A DNA stretch of 64,000 bases from Streptomyces sp. Ncost-T10-10d (GTDB taxonomy: Bacteria; Actinomycetota; Actinomycetes; Streptomycetales; Streptomycetaceae). Positions within the stretch are counted from its first letter, which is position 1. Every line of letters starts with the position of its first letter. The notes beneath the pieces are model-generated. The model was not told the DNA's origin. It was given only the letters and a program-made list of their open reading frames with translations, and searched no databases. This document shows positions 34,902-43,571 of this stretch, in pieces. Made by a program: the position numbers and the translations under genes. The stretch is from assembly GCF_900091955.1 (NCBI RefSeq), contig NZ_FMDF01000183.1:1-64000 (forward strand), read 5' to 3'.

Positions 34902-35798
34902 TCAGGCCTGCTCGGCGTCCGCGGCCGGAGCCTCGGCAGCGGGGGCCTCGGCCGGCGTCTCGGCGGCGTCCGCGACCTTCTCGGTCTCGGCAGAGGTCTG
35001 CGCCTCGGTGTCGGCCTTCTTGTCGCCCTCGAGCAGGTCGCGCTCCCACTCGGCGAGCGGCTCGCCGGCGGCCTTCTCGCCCGGCTTCGAGTCACCGGTG
35101 GCGGCACCGGAACGGGCGATGAGGCCCTCGGCGACGGCGTCGGCGATCACGCGGGTGAGCAGGGTGACGGAGCGGATCGCGTCGTCGTTGCCCGGAATCT
35201 TGTAGTCGACCTCGTCGGGGTCGCAGTTGGTGTCGAGGATCGCGACGACCGGGATGTGGAGCTTGCGCGCCTCACCGACGGCGATGTGCTCCTTCTTGGT
35301 GTCGACGATCCAGACGGCGCTCGGCACCTTCTGCATCTCGCGGATACCACCGAGGGTCTTCTCCAGCTTGGCCTTCTCGCGGGAGAGAACCAGGAGCTCC
35401 TTCTTCGTGAGGCCGGAGGCGGCCACGTCCTCGAAGTCGATGAGCTCGAGCTCCTTCAGACGCTGAAGGCGCTTGTAGACGGTGGAGAAGTTGGTGAGCA
35501 TGCCACCGAGCCAACGCTGGTTGACGTACGGCATGCCGACGCGCGTCGCCTGCTCGGCAATGGCCTCCTGGGCCTGCTTCTTGGTACCGACGAACATGAT
35601 GGAGCCGCCGTGGGCGACGGTCTCCTTGACGAACTCGTAGGCGCGGTCGATGTACGACAGCGACTGGAGCAGGTCGATGATGTAGATGCCGTTGCGCTCG
35701 GTGAAGATGAAGCGCTTCATCTTCGGGTTCCAGCGACGGGTCTGGTGACCGAAGTGGACGCCGCTTTCCAGCAGCTCCCGCATCGTGACGACGGCCAT
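34902..35798 (-). CDS. rpsB: 30S ribosomal protein S2
   Basis: This 298-residue protein begins AVVTMRELLESGVHFGHQTR and contains MFVGTKKQAQEAI and IVDTKKEHIAVGEA, all S2 hallmarks. The last 70 residues are an Ala/Glu/Pro-rich acidic tail common in Streptomyces. AAGGAG lies 7 nt before the chosen ATG; longer in-frame extensions upstream are rejected. The 277-bp region upstream to the M23 gene holds its promoter, which I could not place precisely. Confidence 0.96.
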   Translation of the reverse strand: MAVVTMRELLESGVHFGHQTRRWNPKMKRFIFTERNGIYIIDLLQSLSYIDRAYEFVKETVAHGGSIMFVGTKKQAQEAIAEQATRVGMPYVNQRWLGGMLTNFSTVYKRLQRLKELELIDFEDVAASGLTKKELLVLSREKAKLEKTLGGIREMQKVPSAVWIVDTKKEHIAVGEARKLHIPVVAILDTNCDPDEVDYKIPGNDDAIRSVTLLTRVIADAVAEGLIARSGAATGDSKPGEKAAGEPLAEWERDLLEGDKKADTEAQTSAETEKVADAAETPAEAPAAEAPAADAEQA

Positions 35799-36075
35799 GG
35801 CCGTACTCCTTGAGGTGCTCGGTTGTCGCGACCGCAGGATTGCTGTCGCGCCTGACGCCCCGACGCGCCGTGCCACAAGGGACCGAGGAGCGCGGCCACC
35901 GTCCGCAGAGAGGGAGGTGGCGGGGCGTGCGAAGTCGACCCGGTGACCCGGATCGCCATAGGAAGTGTACGGGACAGGTCGGGTGCCGGGTGACGGCGCT
36001 GTCCACAACCGGTCGGTAGTCCACAGATCCGGTTCATGATCCCCGCGATTCCGAGCGCTGCGGGACGGTTCTGCC

Positions 36076-37107
36076 ATGCGATGCACACCGGATCCGACCG
36101 TTTCCCTTCACCGGCACAGATTCCGCTTCTGCGAGGCCGCGCTCGTGGCAGTGCCGGCCCTTCTCGCCGTGCTGTGCGGCGCGCCGGTCGCGGCAGCCGA
36201 AGAGTCGGCGCCTGCTCCCACACCTGCCGCCGCCCCCGCACCCGCTCCCTCACCGGCGCCCCGGCCGGACGGTGCCCGGTTGTGGCCGCTTGCCGGGCGG
36301 CCTGCGGTCGTACGGGGATGGGAGCCGCCGGCCAGCGCCTACGGACGGGGCCACCGGGGGGTGGATCTCGCCACAGAGCCGGGCACGGCGGTTCTCGCCG
36401 CGGCCTCGGGCCGAGTCTCGTTCGCAGGGCGTGTGGCGGGGCGTGGGGTGGTGGCGATCGAGGTGGCCGGAACCGGCGATCCGCCGCTACGGACCACGTA
36501 CGAGCCGGTGCGCGCGCTGGTCGCCAAGGACGAGAAGGTGACGGCAGGACAAGTGGTGGCGGTCGTGGAGGCGGGGCCCTTCCACTGCGCATCGGGCTGT
36601 CTGCACTGGGGGCTGCGGCGCGCCGACGCATATCTGGATCCGCTGTCGCTGCTGCCGCCGGAGCTGCTGCGACGGGGTCCGTCCCGGCTGCTGCCGGTGT
36701 TCGGCGTGCCGGAGTCCCGGCCCTCGACCGAAGGGACCGGGGACGGGCTCGCCGCCCCCGGCGCTCTGTTCGTCGTTGCCGCGGCGCGGCAACGACGTCA
36801 GTCCTGTACGCCCTGCACGCCTCGCAGGACCATGGCGACGGCGGTGTCCGCGATCACGGCCGGCTCCTCCGCCACGCCGAGTTCGATACGCCGCACCGCG
36901 GCGTCCACCGAGCCCTGCAACAGCATCGCCGCCAGCCTCGGCTGCTCGTGGCCGAGATCGCCGAGCGCCTCGACGATCATGGCGATCAGCCCGCCGTGCG
37001 CGGCCCGGATCTTCTCGCGTGCGCCCGCGTCCAGCTCGCTCGCCGAGATCGCGACGACCGCCCGGTGGCGGCGGTCTCCGACGAGGTCGAGTTGCCGTCG
37101 TACGTAG
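36076..37107 (+). CDS. M23/LytM-like secreted protein with uncertain 3-prime end
   Basis: The first 240 residues are convincing: a signal peptide (core ALVAVPALLAVLCGAPVAAA), a Pro/Ala-rich linker and a LytM domain with AYGRGHRGVDLATEPG and CLHWGLRRADAYLDPLSLL. The usual metal-binding HxH is Cys-Leu-His here, so one zinc ligand is missing and the domain may be non-catalytic. No stop codon occurs before the convergent TetR gene; the frame runs on 310 bp antisense to it, through a terminator hairpin. The true end is probably near 36770-36800, or the stop has been lost. The annotated end is the first stop in frame. Confidence 0.65.
   Translation: MRCTPDPTVSLHRHRFRFCEAALVAVPALLAVLCGAPVAAAEESAPAPTPAAAPAPAPSPAPRPDGARLWPLAGRPAVVRGWEPPASAYGRGHRGVDLATEPGTAVLAAASGRVSFAGRVAGRGVVAIEVAGTGDPPLRTTYEPVRALVAKDEKVTAGQVVAVVEAGPFHCASGCLHWGLRRADAYLDPLSLLPPELLRRGPSRLLPVFGVPESRPSTEGTGDGLAAPGALFVVAAARQRRQSCTPCTPRRTMATAVSAITAGSSATPSSIRRTAASTEPCNSIAASLGCSWPRSPSASTIMAISPPCAARIFSRAPASSSLAEIATTARWRRSPTRSSCRRT
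36771..36797. terminator. Hairpin between the M23-like and TetR genes
   Basis: A perfect 12-bp stem (CGTCGTTGCCGC / GCGGCAACGACG) with loop GGC directly abuts the TetR stop codon. It can serve both converging genes. Confidence 0.75.
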
Positions 37108-37388
37108 GCCTCGATCTTGCCCACGGGCGTGGTGGCCTGCTCCATCGCGTTCTCGACCTCGGCCGCCCAGACGGGGAAGTCAACGGCGCAGAGCTCTTCG
37201 ACGACAGCCGCACGGGAGCGGAAGTACTCGTAGACGGAGGACCGGGCAAGGCCCGTACGTTCGGCGAGGGCGGGGAAGGTCAGCGCCTCCGTACCCCCCT
37301 CGGACAGCAGGGAGCGGGCGGCGTCCAGGAGGGCGCCGCGCTGCATGGTCCGGTGCTCGGCCACCGAGGCCGCTCGAATCCTGGGCAC
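36798..37388 (-). CDS. TetR/AcrR family regulator
   Basis: This 196-residue regulator has an N-terminal helix-turn-helix (LTFPALAERTGLARSSVYEYF, about residues 38-58) and a C-terminal ligand domain with no further signature. The ligand and targets are unknown. It lies between the M23-like gene (convergent) and whiG (same strand, 92 bp away). In Streptomyces a TetR gene in this position near whiG is, as far as I recall, conserved. Confidence 0.86.
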   Translation of the reverse strand: MPRIRAASVAEHRTMQRGALLDAARSLLSEGGTEALTFPALAERTGLARSSVYEYFRSRAAVVEELCAVDFPVWAAEVENAMEQATTPVGKIEAYVRRQLDLVGDRRHRAVVAISASELDAGAREKIRAAHGGLIAMIVEALGDLGHEQPRLAAMLLQGSVDAAVRRIELGVAEEPAVIADTAVAMVLRGVQGVQD

Positions 37389-37481
37389 GCGTCCACTCTA
37401 CGGCGACTGGTGCTCAAGAGGGTGGGTGCGGCCCCGATCAGTGGCCGAAGCAGCCATGGGCGGCAGCGGTCACCGGTGGTA

Positions 37482-38318
37482 TCAGCGTCCGGCGTCGGCC
37501 AGTTTCGCGCGCAGTTGCAGTACCGACTTGGTGTGGATCTGGCTCACACGGCTCTCGGTCACCCCGAGCACATTGCCGATCTCGGCGAGGGTGAGGCCCT
37601 CGTAGTAGTACAGCGTGACAACCGTCTTCTCGCGCTCCGGAAGCGTATTGATCGCCCGGGCGAGCAGCCGTCTGAGCTCACGGTCCTCGGCGACCTCCAC
37701 CGGATTGTCGGCGGCGGTGTCCTCCAGCGTGTCCATCAGGCTCAACCGGTCACCGCCCTCGCCGCCGACATGCAGCAGTTCCTCCAGCGCGACAACGTTC
37801 GCCAGCGACAACTGGCTGAAAACCGCGTGCAGTTCCTCCAGTGCGATGCCCATCTCCGCAGCGACCTCCGGCTCGGAAGGGGTGCGTCGCAGCTGCGCTT
37901 CCAGCGTGGCATAGGCGCGTTCCACGGCCCGCGCCTTCTGGCGCACCGAGCGTGGGATCCAGTCCAGCGCACGGAGTTCGTCGATCATCGCGCCACGGAT
38001 GCGGGTGATCGCGTACGTCTCGAACTTGATCGCGCGCTCGATGTCGAACTTCTCGATCGCGTCGATCAGTCCGAACACCCCTGAGGAGACGAAGTCCGCC
38101 TGCTCGACATTGGAAGGCAGGCCCACACTCACCCGGCCCGCGACGTACTTCACCAATGGCGAGTAGTGCAGGATCAGCTGCTCCCGCAGCCGCTCGTCGC
38201 CCGTGGACTTGTATGAACGCCACAACTCGTCGAGCGAGGAGGGGGCAGGGGGGCGCACAGTGCCACGCGCAGCCGGTGGTACTGCCGCGCGGTCAGACCC
38301 GGAGGTGTGCTGGGGCAT
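37482..38318 (-). CDS. whiG: Sporulation sigma factor WhiG
   Basis: This is a 278-residue FliA-type sigma factor. Region 2 includes LILHYSPLVKYVAGRVSVGL, SSGVFGLIDAIEKFD and FETYAITRIRGAMIDELRAL. Region 3 contains PSEPEVAAEMGI, and region 4.2 is LTLAEIGNVLGVTESRVSQI near residues 245-264. WhiG drives early sporulation genes such as whiH and whiI and is antagonised by RsiG with c-di-GMP. Length and N-terminus (MPQHTSGSD) match the Streptomyces family. Confidence 0.95.
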   Translation of the reverse strand: MPQHTSGSDRAAVPPAARGTVRPPAPSSLDELWRSYKSTGDERLREQLILHYSPLVKYVAGRVSVGLPSNVEQADFVSSGVFGLIDAIEKFDIERAIKFETYAITRIRGAMIDELRALDWIPRSVRQKARAVERAYATLEAQLRRTPSEPEVAAEMGIALEELHAVFSQLSLANVVALEELLHVGGEGGDRLSLMDTLEDTAADNPVEVAEDRELRRLLARAINTLPEREKTVVTLYYYEGLTLAEIGNVLGVTESRVSQIHTKSVLQLRAKLADAGR

Positions 38319-38467
38319 GTGGTGCCTTGAGCCGTTCTGCTGTGAAGTGCTGGGGGACTTGTGTCGGAGTCGGAATTCATGTGAGCGTAGCGTGACTGAG
38401 GTATCGCGGTCCGCGCAGGACAATGGATCGGCGCAGTGCGATTCCGGCCGATCGAACATGACTGAGG

Positions 38468-38500
38468 TCCGGGGCCGTCGCCATGCGCGTCGGCCCCGGA
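38468..38500 (-). terminator. Terminator of the yraN-comM-dprA operon
   Basis: TCCGGGGCCG pairs perfectly with CGGCCCCGGA across a 13-nt loop, 61 bp after the dprA stop and before whiG. Confidence 0.65.
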
Positions 38501-38560
38501 GGCGTCGCTGAAGGATCCGCCGAGGTCATCGGCATCACCTTTTCACCCGAATGCTCCAGG

Positions 38561-39805
38561 TCAAGTACCGCCTCGCCGTGCGTCGTCATTGCATGTCGGT
38601 CGCGGCGTCAACCGCCATCCATCGCCATCACGTTCGACGAACCCCAGTGAGTGCAGTTCGTACAGTCTGCCGAGCGCTTCATCGATGCTGGTGCCCGCGC
38701 CGCGGGCCACATCGCGCCCGCCGACGGCGCCGCGGAGCGGCAGCGCGTCGAGAACCCTGGCGGAGACCGCGTCCAGCAGGTCCCTGGGGTGCACGGGGCC
38801 GCGTCTGGCCGGAGCGAGTTCACCGATGTCCCCCACCAGTTCGGCGACTTCCGAGGCATCCGTCACCAGGACGCCCTCCCCGCGGAGGAGTTCATGGACT
38901 CCTGCTGACAACCCGCTGGTGGCGGGGCCCGGCACGCCCATGGTGAAGCGGCCGAGCCGCTGCGCGCTGCGTGCGGTGACCAGTGAACCGCTGCGGTATT
39001 CGGCCTCGACCACGACCGTCCCACGCGTCAACGCGGCGATGACCCGGTTCCGCAGAATGAATCTGCTGCGGGTCGGATGATCGGACGGCGGTAATTCGCC
39101 GATGACGAGCCCCTGTTCCGCCATGCGTCCGATCAGCTCGGCATGTCCCCGGGGATAGGCGACGTCCACCCCGCAGGCCAGGACCGCCATCGTCGCCCCG
39201 TCAACGGCGAGCGCGCCACGATGGGCTGCCGCGTCCACCCCGAACGCCGCTCCCGACACGACCACCCACCCCAGCTCCGCGAGCCCCGCGCCGAGGCTCG
39301 CCGCCATATGGGATCCGTACGGTGTGCAGGCACGGCTGCCGACCACGGCGACCGAGCGCAGCGCCCAGAGCCGCAGATCGCGCGGCCCCCGCACCCAGAG
39401 GCCGGTCGGCCTGGCGTCGGCCAGGTCGTCGAGCTGGCTGGGCCATTCCCGGTCGCCGGGGCAGACGAACCGCCCGCCGAGCACGGCGACCGCCGCCAGG
39501 TCCCGCTCGGGCTCGGCGCTCTCGGCCCGTAGCCGGTATCCGTCCAGGCGTTTCGGAGTCATTCCGCTCAGCCGCTCCGCGGCTCCGTCCCTGGTGGCGA
39601 TCCGGCGTAGCAGTTCGACGGCACCGACCTCGCGCAGCCAGCGGCCGCCGCGCTCGTCCCCCGGCTCCAGGATGCGGGTCAGTGCAGCCCGCGCCAGCCG
39701 TTCCCGATCGCTCACCACCACCCCCGGCCCCACGCCCCGCTCCGGGTCCCGCGCCGGAAGGCACCCCGGTTCCTGTCCCTGCCCAGGGCCCGTCCGCGGG
39801 TTCAT
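38561..39805 (-). CDS. dprA: DNA-processing protein DprA
   Basis: This is a 414-residue protein with the DprA Rossmann domain: SVAVVGSRACTPYGSHMAAS near residue 165, VVSGAAFGVDAAAHRGAL and SRFILRNRVIAALTRGTVVV. A C-terminal winged-helix-like part follows. DprA loads RecA on single-stranded DNA in natural transformation; in Streptomyces its role is unclear. The ATG overlaps the comM stop as ATGA, which favours this start over more upstream ones. Confidence 0.92.
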   Translation of the reverse strand: MNPRTGPGQGQEPGCLPARDPERGVGPGVVVSDRERLARAALTRILEPGDERGGRWLREVGAVELLRRIATRDGAAERLSGMTPKRLDGYRLRAESAEPERDLAAVAVLGGRFVCPGDREWPSQLDDLADARPTGLWVRGPRDLRLWALRSVAVVGSRACTPYGSHMAASLGAGLAELGWVVVSGAAFGVDAAAHRGALAVDGATMAVLACGVDVAYPRGHAELIGRMAEQGLVIGELPPSDHPTRSRFILRNRVIAALTRGTVVVEAEYRSGSLVTARSAQRLGRFTMGVPGPATSGLSAGVHELLRGEGVLVTDASEVAELVGDIGELAPARRGPVHPRDLLDAVSARVLDALPLRGAVGGRDVARGAGTSIDEALGRLYELHSLGFVERDGDGWRLTPRPTCNDDARRGGT

Positions 39806-41427
39806 GACGCTCCGGCCTTCGTCAAGGCGCCCCGTGGGATCCCGGTCCGCAGTTCCAGCGCCACCGCGATGTCGGAGGCCTCCGGGCGGTCGGCACCGCG
39901 CAGATCGGCAACCGTCCACGCCACCCTGAGCACCCGGTCCAGGCCCCGTGCGGTGAGCGCGCCCCGTTCCATGTCCCGTTCGGCCTCCATCAGCGCGCCC
40001 GGCGCCACGACCAGCCGGGTCCGCAGCTCATGGCCGGGCACTTCGCTGTTGGTGGTCCACACGGTGCCGGCCAAGCGGTCCGCCGCCCGCGCCCTGGCCT
40101 CCCGGACCCGGGCCGCGACGGTGGCCGTCGACTCACCCCTGCCGCCCTGCCCCATCAGGTCCTCGCGCCTGACCGGGTCGACAACCACCCTCAGATCCAC
40201 CCGGTCCAGCAACGGCCCGGAGAGTCTCGCCTGATAGCGCCGGACCGTCGAGGGCGCGCAGTCGCAACCGGCACCGCTGAGGGTGTGCCGGCCACAGGGG
40301 CAGGGATTGGCGGCCAGCACCATCAGGAATCTGGCGGGCAGCCGCACCACCCCGGCGCTGCGTGCCACCACCACATGCCCCGACTCCAGCGGCTGGCGCA
40401 GCGCGTCCAGCGCCCGCACGGAGAATTCCGGCGCCTCGTCCAGAAAGAGAATCCCCCGGTGGGCCAGAGAGACCGCACCGGGCCGCGGCAGCCCGTTTCC
40501 CCCGCCCACCAGCGACTGCATGGTCGCCGAGTGGTGCGGTGCGCAGTACGGCGCCCGGGTGACCAGTGGTTCCCCCGGCGGCAGAATGCCTGCCACCGAG
40601 TGCACCGCGGTGACTTCCAGGGACTCCTTCCTGGTCAGCGTCGGCAGAATCGCCGGCAGCCGCTCGGCCAGCATGGTCTTGCCGGCGCCCGGCGGTCCGG
40701 AGAGCAGCAGATGATGACCGCCTGCCGCGGCAACCTCCAGCGCCTTGCGGGGCCGCTCCTGCCCCGCCACATCCGCCAGATCCGGTGGGTTGCCATCACC
40801 TTGCCCGGGCACCCGGGCGAGCCCTGTGCCGATACCCGCGCCCGGCACCATCAGCCCGGCCAGCATGGTGTCGGGGCGCCCCTCGTCGTGAGCCTGCCGC
40901 TCGTCCGGCACCGGCTCGTCGCAGAGCACCGCGAGCAGCTGCCGCAGGCTTCGTACCCCGAGGACCGAGACCCCGGGCACCAGCGCCGCCTCCCCCGCGG
41001 TCTGCTCGGGCACGACGACCTGGCGGTACCCGGCCTCCGCCGCGGCGAGCACGGCAGGCAGCACGCCGCGCACCGGCCGCACCCGGCCGTCCAGCCCGAG
41101 CTCACCGATCATCACCACATCCGCGATGGAGGCCGGGTCGATCCGCTCGGCCGCGCCCAGCACGGCACAGGCAACCGCCAGATCGAAACCGGAGCCGCCC
41201 TTGGGTACGGAGGCCGGTGACAGGCCCACCGTGAGCTTCTTCTGCGGCCACTCGGCCCCGGAGTTCACCACCGCGGCCCTGACCCGGTCCCGGCTCTCCA
41301 CCAGGCTCTTGTCCGGCAGCCCCACCAGGGTGAATGCGGCCACCCCCGCCTCCAGGTCCGCCTGGACCTCCACCACGACGCCCTCGACGCCGACAAGGGC
41401 CACCGAACATGCCCGCGCGAACCCCAT
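39802..41427 (-). CDS. comM: YifB/ComM family Mg-chelatase-like AAA+ protein
   Basis: This is a 541-residue protein. The N-terminal Lon-like domain contains NSGAEWPQKKLTVGLSPASV with KGGSGFDLAVA. The AAA+ Walker A is GPPGAGKTMLAERL near residue 245 and Walker B GILFLDEAPEF near 325. A zinc-binding-like CPCGRHTLSGAGCDC segment follows near 375. ComM helicases promote branch migration during recombination of incoming DNA. Its ATG overlaps the yraN stop and its stop overlaps dprA, giving a tightly coupled operon. Confidence 0.92.
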   Translation of the reverse strand: MGFARACSVALVGVEGVVVEVQADLEAGVAAFTLVGLPDKSLVESRDRVRAAVVNSGAEWPQKKLTVGLSPASVPKGGSGFDLAVACAVLGAAERIDPASIADVVMIGELGLDGRVRPVRGVLPAVLAAAEAGYRQVVVPEQTAGEAALVPGVSVLGVRSLRQLLAVLCDEPVPDERQAHDEGRPDTMLAGLMVPGAGIGTGLARVPGQGDGNPPDLADVAGQERPRKALEVAAAGGHHLLLSGPPGAGKTMLAERLPAILPTLTRKESLEVTAVHSVAGILPPGEPLVTRAPYCAPHHSATMQSLVGGGNGLPRPGAVSLAHRGILFLDEAPEFSVRALDALRQPLESGHVVVARSAGVVRLPARFLMVLAANPCPCGRHTLSGAGCDCAPSTVRRYQARLSGPLLDRVDLRVVVDPVRREDLMGQGGRGESTATVAARVREARARAADRLAGTVWTTNSEVPGHELRTRLVVAPGALMEAERDMERGALTARGLDRVLRVAWTVADLRGADRPEASDIAVALELRTGIPRGALTKAGAS

Positions 41428-41786
41428 CAGGCCACCCCCCGCGCATGCTGGGCCACGGGTGCTCCGCGCCTGGGCAGCACCACGCCGACCAGGTCGATCC
41501 GGACCCCACCGGGCGGCGGGCCGCCGTGCCGGTGGAGCCAGATCCCGGCCAGTCGTCGCAGCCGCTCCGCCTTGACCGGTGTGACGGCTGCCATCGGATG
41601 CTCGAAGGCACCCGCCCTGCGGGTCTTCACCTCGCAGACCACCAGTGCGTCGCCGTCCATCGCGACGATGTCGATCTCACCGGCACGACAGCGCCAGTTC
41701 CGTTCCAGTACGGACATGCCGGCATCGGTCAGCAGCCGCGCCGCCAGATCCTCGCCGTACCGCCCGAGTGCCCCCCGTGCGTTCAT
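41427..41786 (-). CDS. YraN/UPF0102 family endonuclease-like protein
   Basis: This is a 119-residue UPF0102 protein. GRYGEDLAARLL is near the N-terminus, RCRAGEIDIVAMDGDALVVC contains the acidic nuclease residues and EVKTRRAGAFEHPMAAV follows. The fold is that of Holliday-junction resolvase-like nucleases; activity is unproven. It is the first gene of an operon with comM and dprA. Confidence 0.9.
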   Translation of the reverse strand: MNARGALGRYGEDLAARLLTDAGMSVLERNWRCRAGEIDIVAMDGDALVVCEVKTRRAGAFEHPMAAVTPVKAERLRRLAGIWLHRHGGPPPGGVRIDLVGVVLPRRGAPVAQHARGVA

Positions 41787-41922
41787 ATCGGCACCACCTC
41801 CGGCACCGACTCTGACGCGTCCGGTCCCAGCTGGTGGATCTTGGTGGACAACTTCGGGATTGTGGATAACTCAGCCACCCGGAAGTGGGAATCCATCCCG
41901 CTGAAGAGCACGCAGAGCGGGC

Positions 41923-42231
41923 TCAGCCACCCGGAAGTTCGAGATCGCTCTTGTTGAGCTCCTCGATGTTGACGTCCTTGAACGTCAGCACCCGTACCTG
42001 CTTGACGAACCGTGCGGGCCGGTACATGTCCCAGACCCAGGCGTCCGCCATGGACACTTCGAAAAACACCTCACCCTGAACCGAGTGCACCTGCATCTCG
42101 TAGTCGTTGGTGAGGTAGAAGCGCCGTTCGGTCTCGATCACATATTTGAACAGACCGACGACATCTCGGTACTCCCGGTAGAGCTTCAGCTCCATCTCGG
42201 TCTCGTACTTTTCGAGGTCCTCGGCGCTCAT
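41923..42231 (-). CDS. DUF2469 family protein
   Basis: This 102-residue actinobacterial protein (SAEDLEKYETEMELKLYRE ... KDVNIEELNKSDLELPGG) is almost invariant across Streptomyces. No catalytic motif is apparent. The inner ATG has AAGGGG about 9 nt upstream; an ATG 6 nt earlier would add two residues. It sits between yraN (137 bp away) and the NUDIX gene. The function is unknown. Confidence 0.9.
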   Translation of the reverse strand: MSAEDLEKYETEMELKLYREYRDVVGLFKYVIETERRFYLTNDYEMQVHSVQGEVFFEVSMADAWVWDMYRPARFVKQVRVLTFKDVNIEELNKSDLELPGG

Positions 42232-42295
42232 TGGCATGTTCCCCTTCAGCCGTGCGTGCCCCCATTGTGCGCCAGGCTCCGGCACCCCTGGGCGC

Positions 42296-42784
42296 TTAGG
42301 CGATTTCGGGGGCCAGAACCAGTGGCGTACGCGGAGGACCCTCGTCGAGCAGCGTGCGCAGCAGCTCGGCGAGTCTGGTCGGGTACACCGTCTCACGCGC
42401 CACCGACAGTTCGGCGGAGGTCCACCACCTCAGACCCGCGACGCTGCGCTGCTCCAGCCCGGTCAGCCCACTGGTATCGGTGGCGATCTGCGTCGTACGT
42501 GCCAGGAAGTACCACTCATCCTGCTTCCAGCGACGCCCGTCGAACGGGAACGAGCACATCCGCTGCCAGAGCAGCGGGCCCAGCTGGACATCGGTGATCC
42601 CGGTCTCCTCCGCGAGCTCCCGCAGCGCGGCCTGTTCCCGGGTCTCGTCGCCCTCCAGACCGCCGCCGGGGGTGAACCACCAGGTGCTCTCGGGGTCCTC
42701 CGGCTCGAACCCATGCATCAGAAGAATGCGGTCGTCGGGGTCCAGGAGCACCACCCTGGCGACCTTCCGCTCCTCAACGCGCAC
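42296..42784 (-). CDS. NUDIX hydrolase
   Basis: This 162-residue protein has the NUDIX box GGLEGDETREQAALRELAEE followed by TGI, with all conserved Glu residues of the REx2EE core. It probably hydrolyses a nucleoside diphosphate derivative; the substrate is not evident. The GTG start overlaps the end of the upstream signal peptidase gene by 11 bp, so it belongs to the sip operon. Confidence 0.88.
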   Translation of the reverse strand: MRVEERKVARVVLLDPDDRILLMHGFEPEDPESTWWFTPGGGLEGDETREQAALRELAEETGITDVQLGPLLWQRMCSFPFDGRRWKQDEWYFLARTTQIATDTSGLTGLEQRSVAGLRWWTSAELSVARETVYPTRLAELLRTLLDEGPPRTPLVLAPEIA

Positions 42785-43520
42785 CGGCAGGCACCCTTTC
42801 GCGCTTGTTCCGTGCCGACCGCGCGGACCGTGCCGCGATCGGGCCGGATGCGGCACCACCGAGGATGAGCACCACACCCGCCACCACGGCCCAAAGCTGC
42901 AGTCGCAGCGGGCCGGGCGACGACACCCCACCGGGGAAGGAAGCGAAGGTCTGCGGCCGTTGAACCATGCCGCCCAGCGGCCAGGCGATGGCGTCCACCC
43001 GGGCCTGCACCGCGCTGCGCGGCACGGAACCCTGCCCCGGGTCGTCCAGGTGGACCCGGGAGTCCAGCGAGGCGCTGCGCTCGTCCCCGAGCAGGAAGAG
43101 CTGCCCCTTGGGAACATCCGCGGTGAAGTCGTTCGCCGAGGCGAGGCCCTTGGTCCGCAGATACGGTTCCTCAATGGGTTTGCCGTTGACGGTGAGCCGG
43201 CCCTTGTCGCAGCAGGCGATCTTGTCGCCGCCGATCCCGACGACCCGCTTCACCATCGGCATGTCACCCCACACCGGATCGGTGAAGACCACCACGTCGC
43301 CCCGGTGCACCTCGCTGCCGTCGATCCGCTGTGCGAGCACCCGGTCGCCGGCGTGCACCGTCGGTGTCATCGACTCGGTCGGCACGGTGTACGGCTTGTA
43401 CACCACGGCTCCCCAGGCGAAGCCGCCGAGGAAGAGCACACAGCCGACGGCCACGGCCAGCCCCGACAGCATGCTGCCGAGCCGGCCATGGCCGTCATCC
43501 GTACGTCCTGTTCCACTCAT
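42774..43520 (-). CDS. sipZ: Type I signal peptidase (fourth of four)
   Basis: This 248-residue protein has an N-terminal membrane anchor (SGLAVAVGCVLFLGGFAWG) and the catalytic serine in VPTESMTPTVHAGDRVL. The general-base lysine is in DMPMVKRVVGIGGDKIACC, and box E is LFLLGDERSASLDSR. A second, C-terminal transmembrane helix (AVVAGVVLILGGAA) is present, as expected of Streptomyces Sip enzymes. It cleaves Sec and Tat signal peptides at the outer face of the membrane. GGGGGA lies 7 nt before the chosen ATG. Confidence 0.9.
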   Translation of the reverse strand: MSGTGRTDDGHGRLGSMLSGLAVAVGCVLFLGGFAWGAVVYKPYTVPTESMTPTVHAGDRVLAQRIDGSEVHRGDVVVFTDPVWGDMPMVKRVVGIGGDKIACCDKGRLTVNGKPIEEPYLRTKGLASANDFTADVPKGQLFLLGDERSASLDSRVHLDDPGQGSVPRSAVQARVDAIAWPLGGMVQRPQTFASFPGGVSSPGPLRLQLWAVVAGVVLILGGAASGPIAARSARSARNKRERVPAGAR

Positions 43521-43571
43521 CCCAGCGTCCCCCACCTCGGAGATCGACAATCGCTGATCCGAGTCGGCACC

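Noticed and set aside
31989..35813. A 1274-codon plus-strand open frame
   Set aside because: It is the exact antisense of cdsA, frr, pyrH, tsf and rpsB and has no recognisable domain or start site.
35799..36075. An autoregulatory S2 leader before rpsB
   Set aside because: The region is long enough, but I could not identify the conserved structure or a convincing promoter.
41787..41922. A terminator between DUF2469 and yraN
   Set aside because: Only a 6-bp stem with a long loop is visible (CCCGCT / AGCGGG), which is not convincing.
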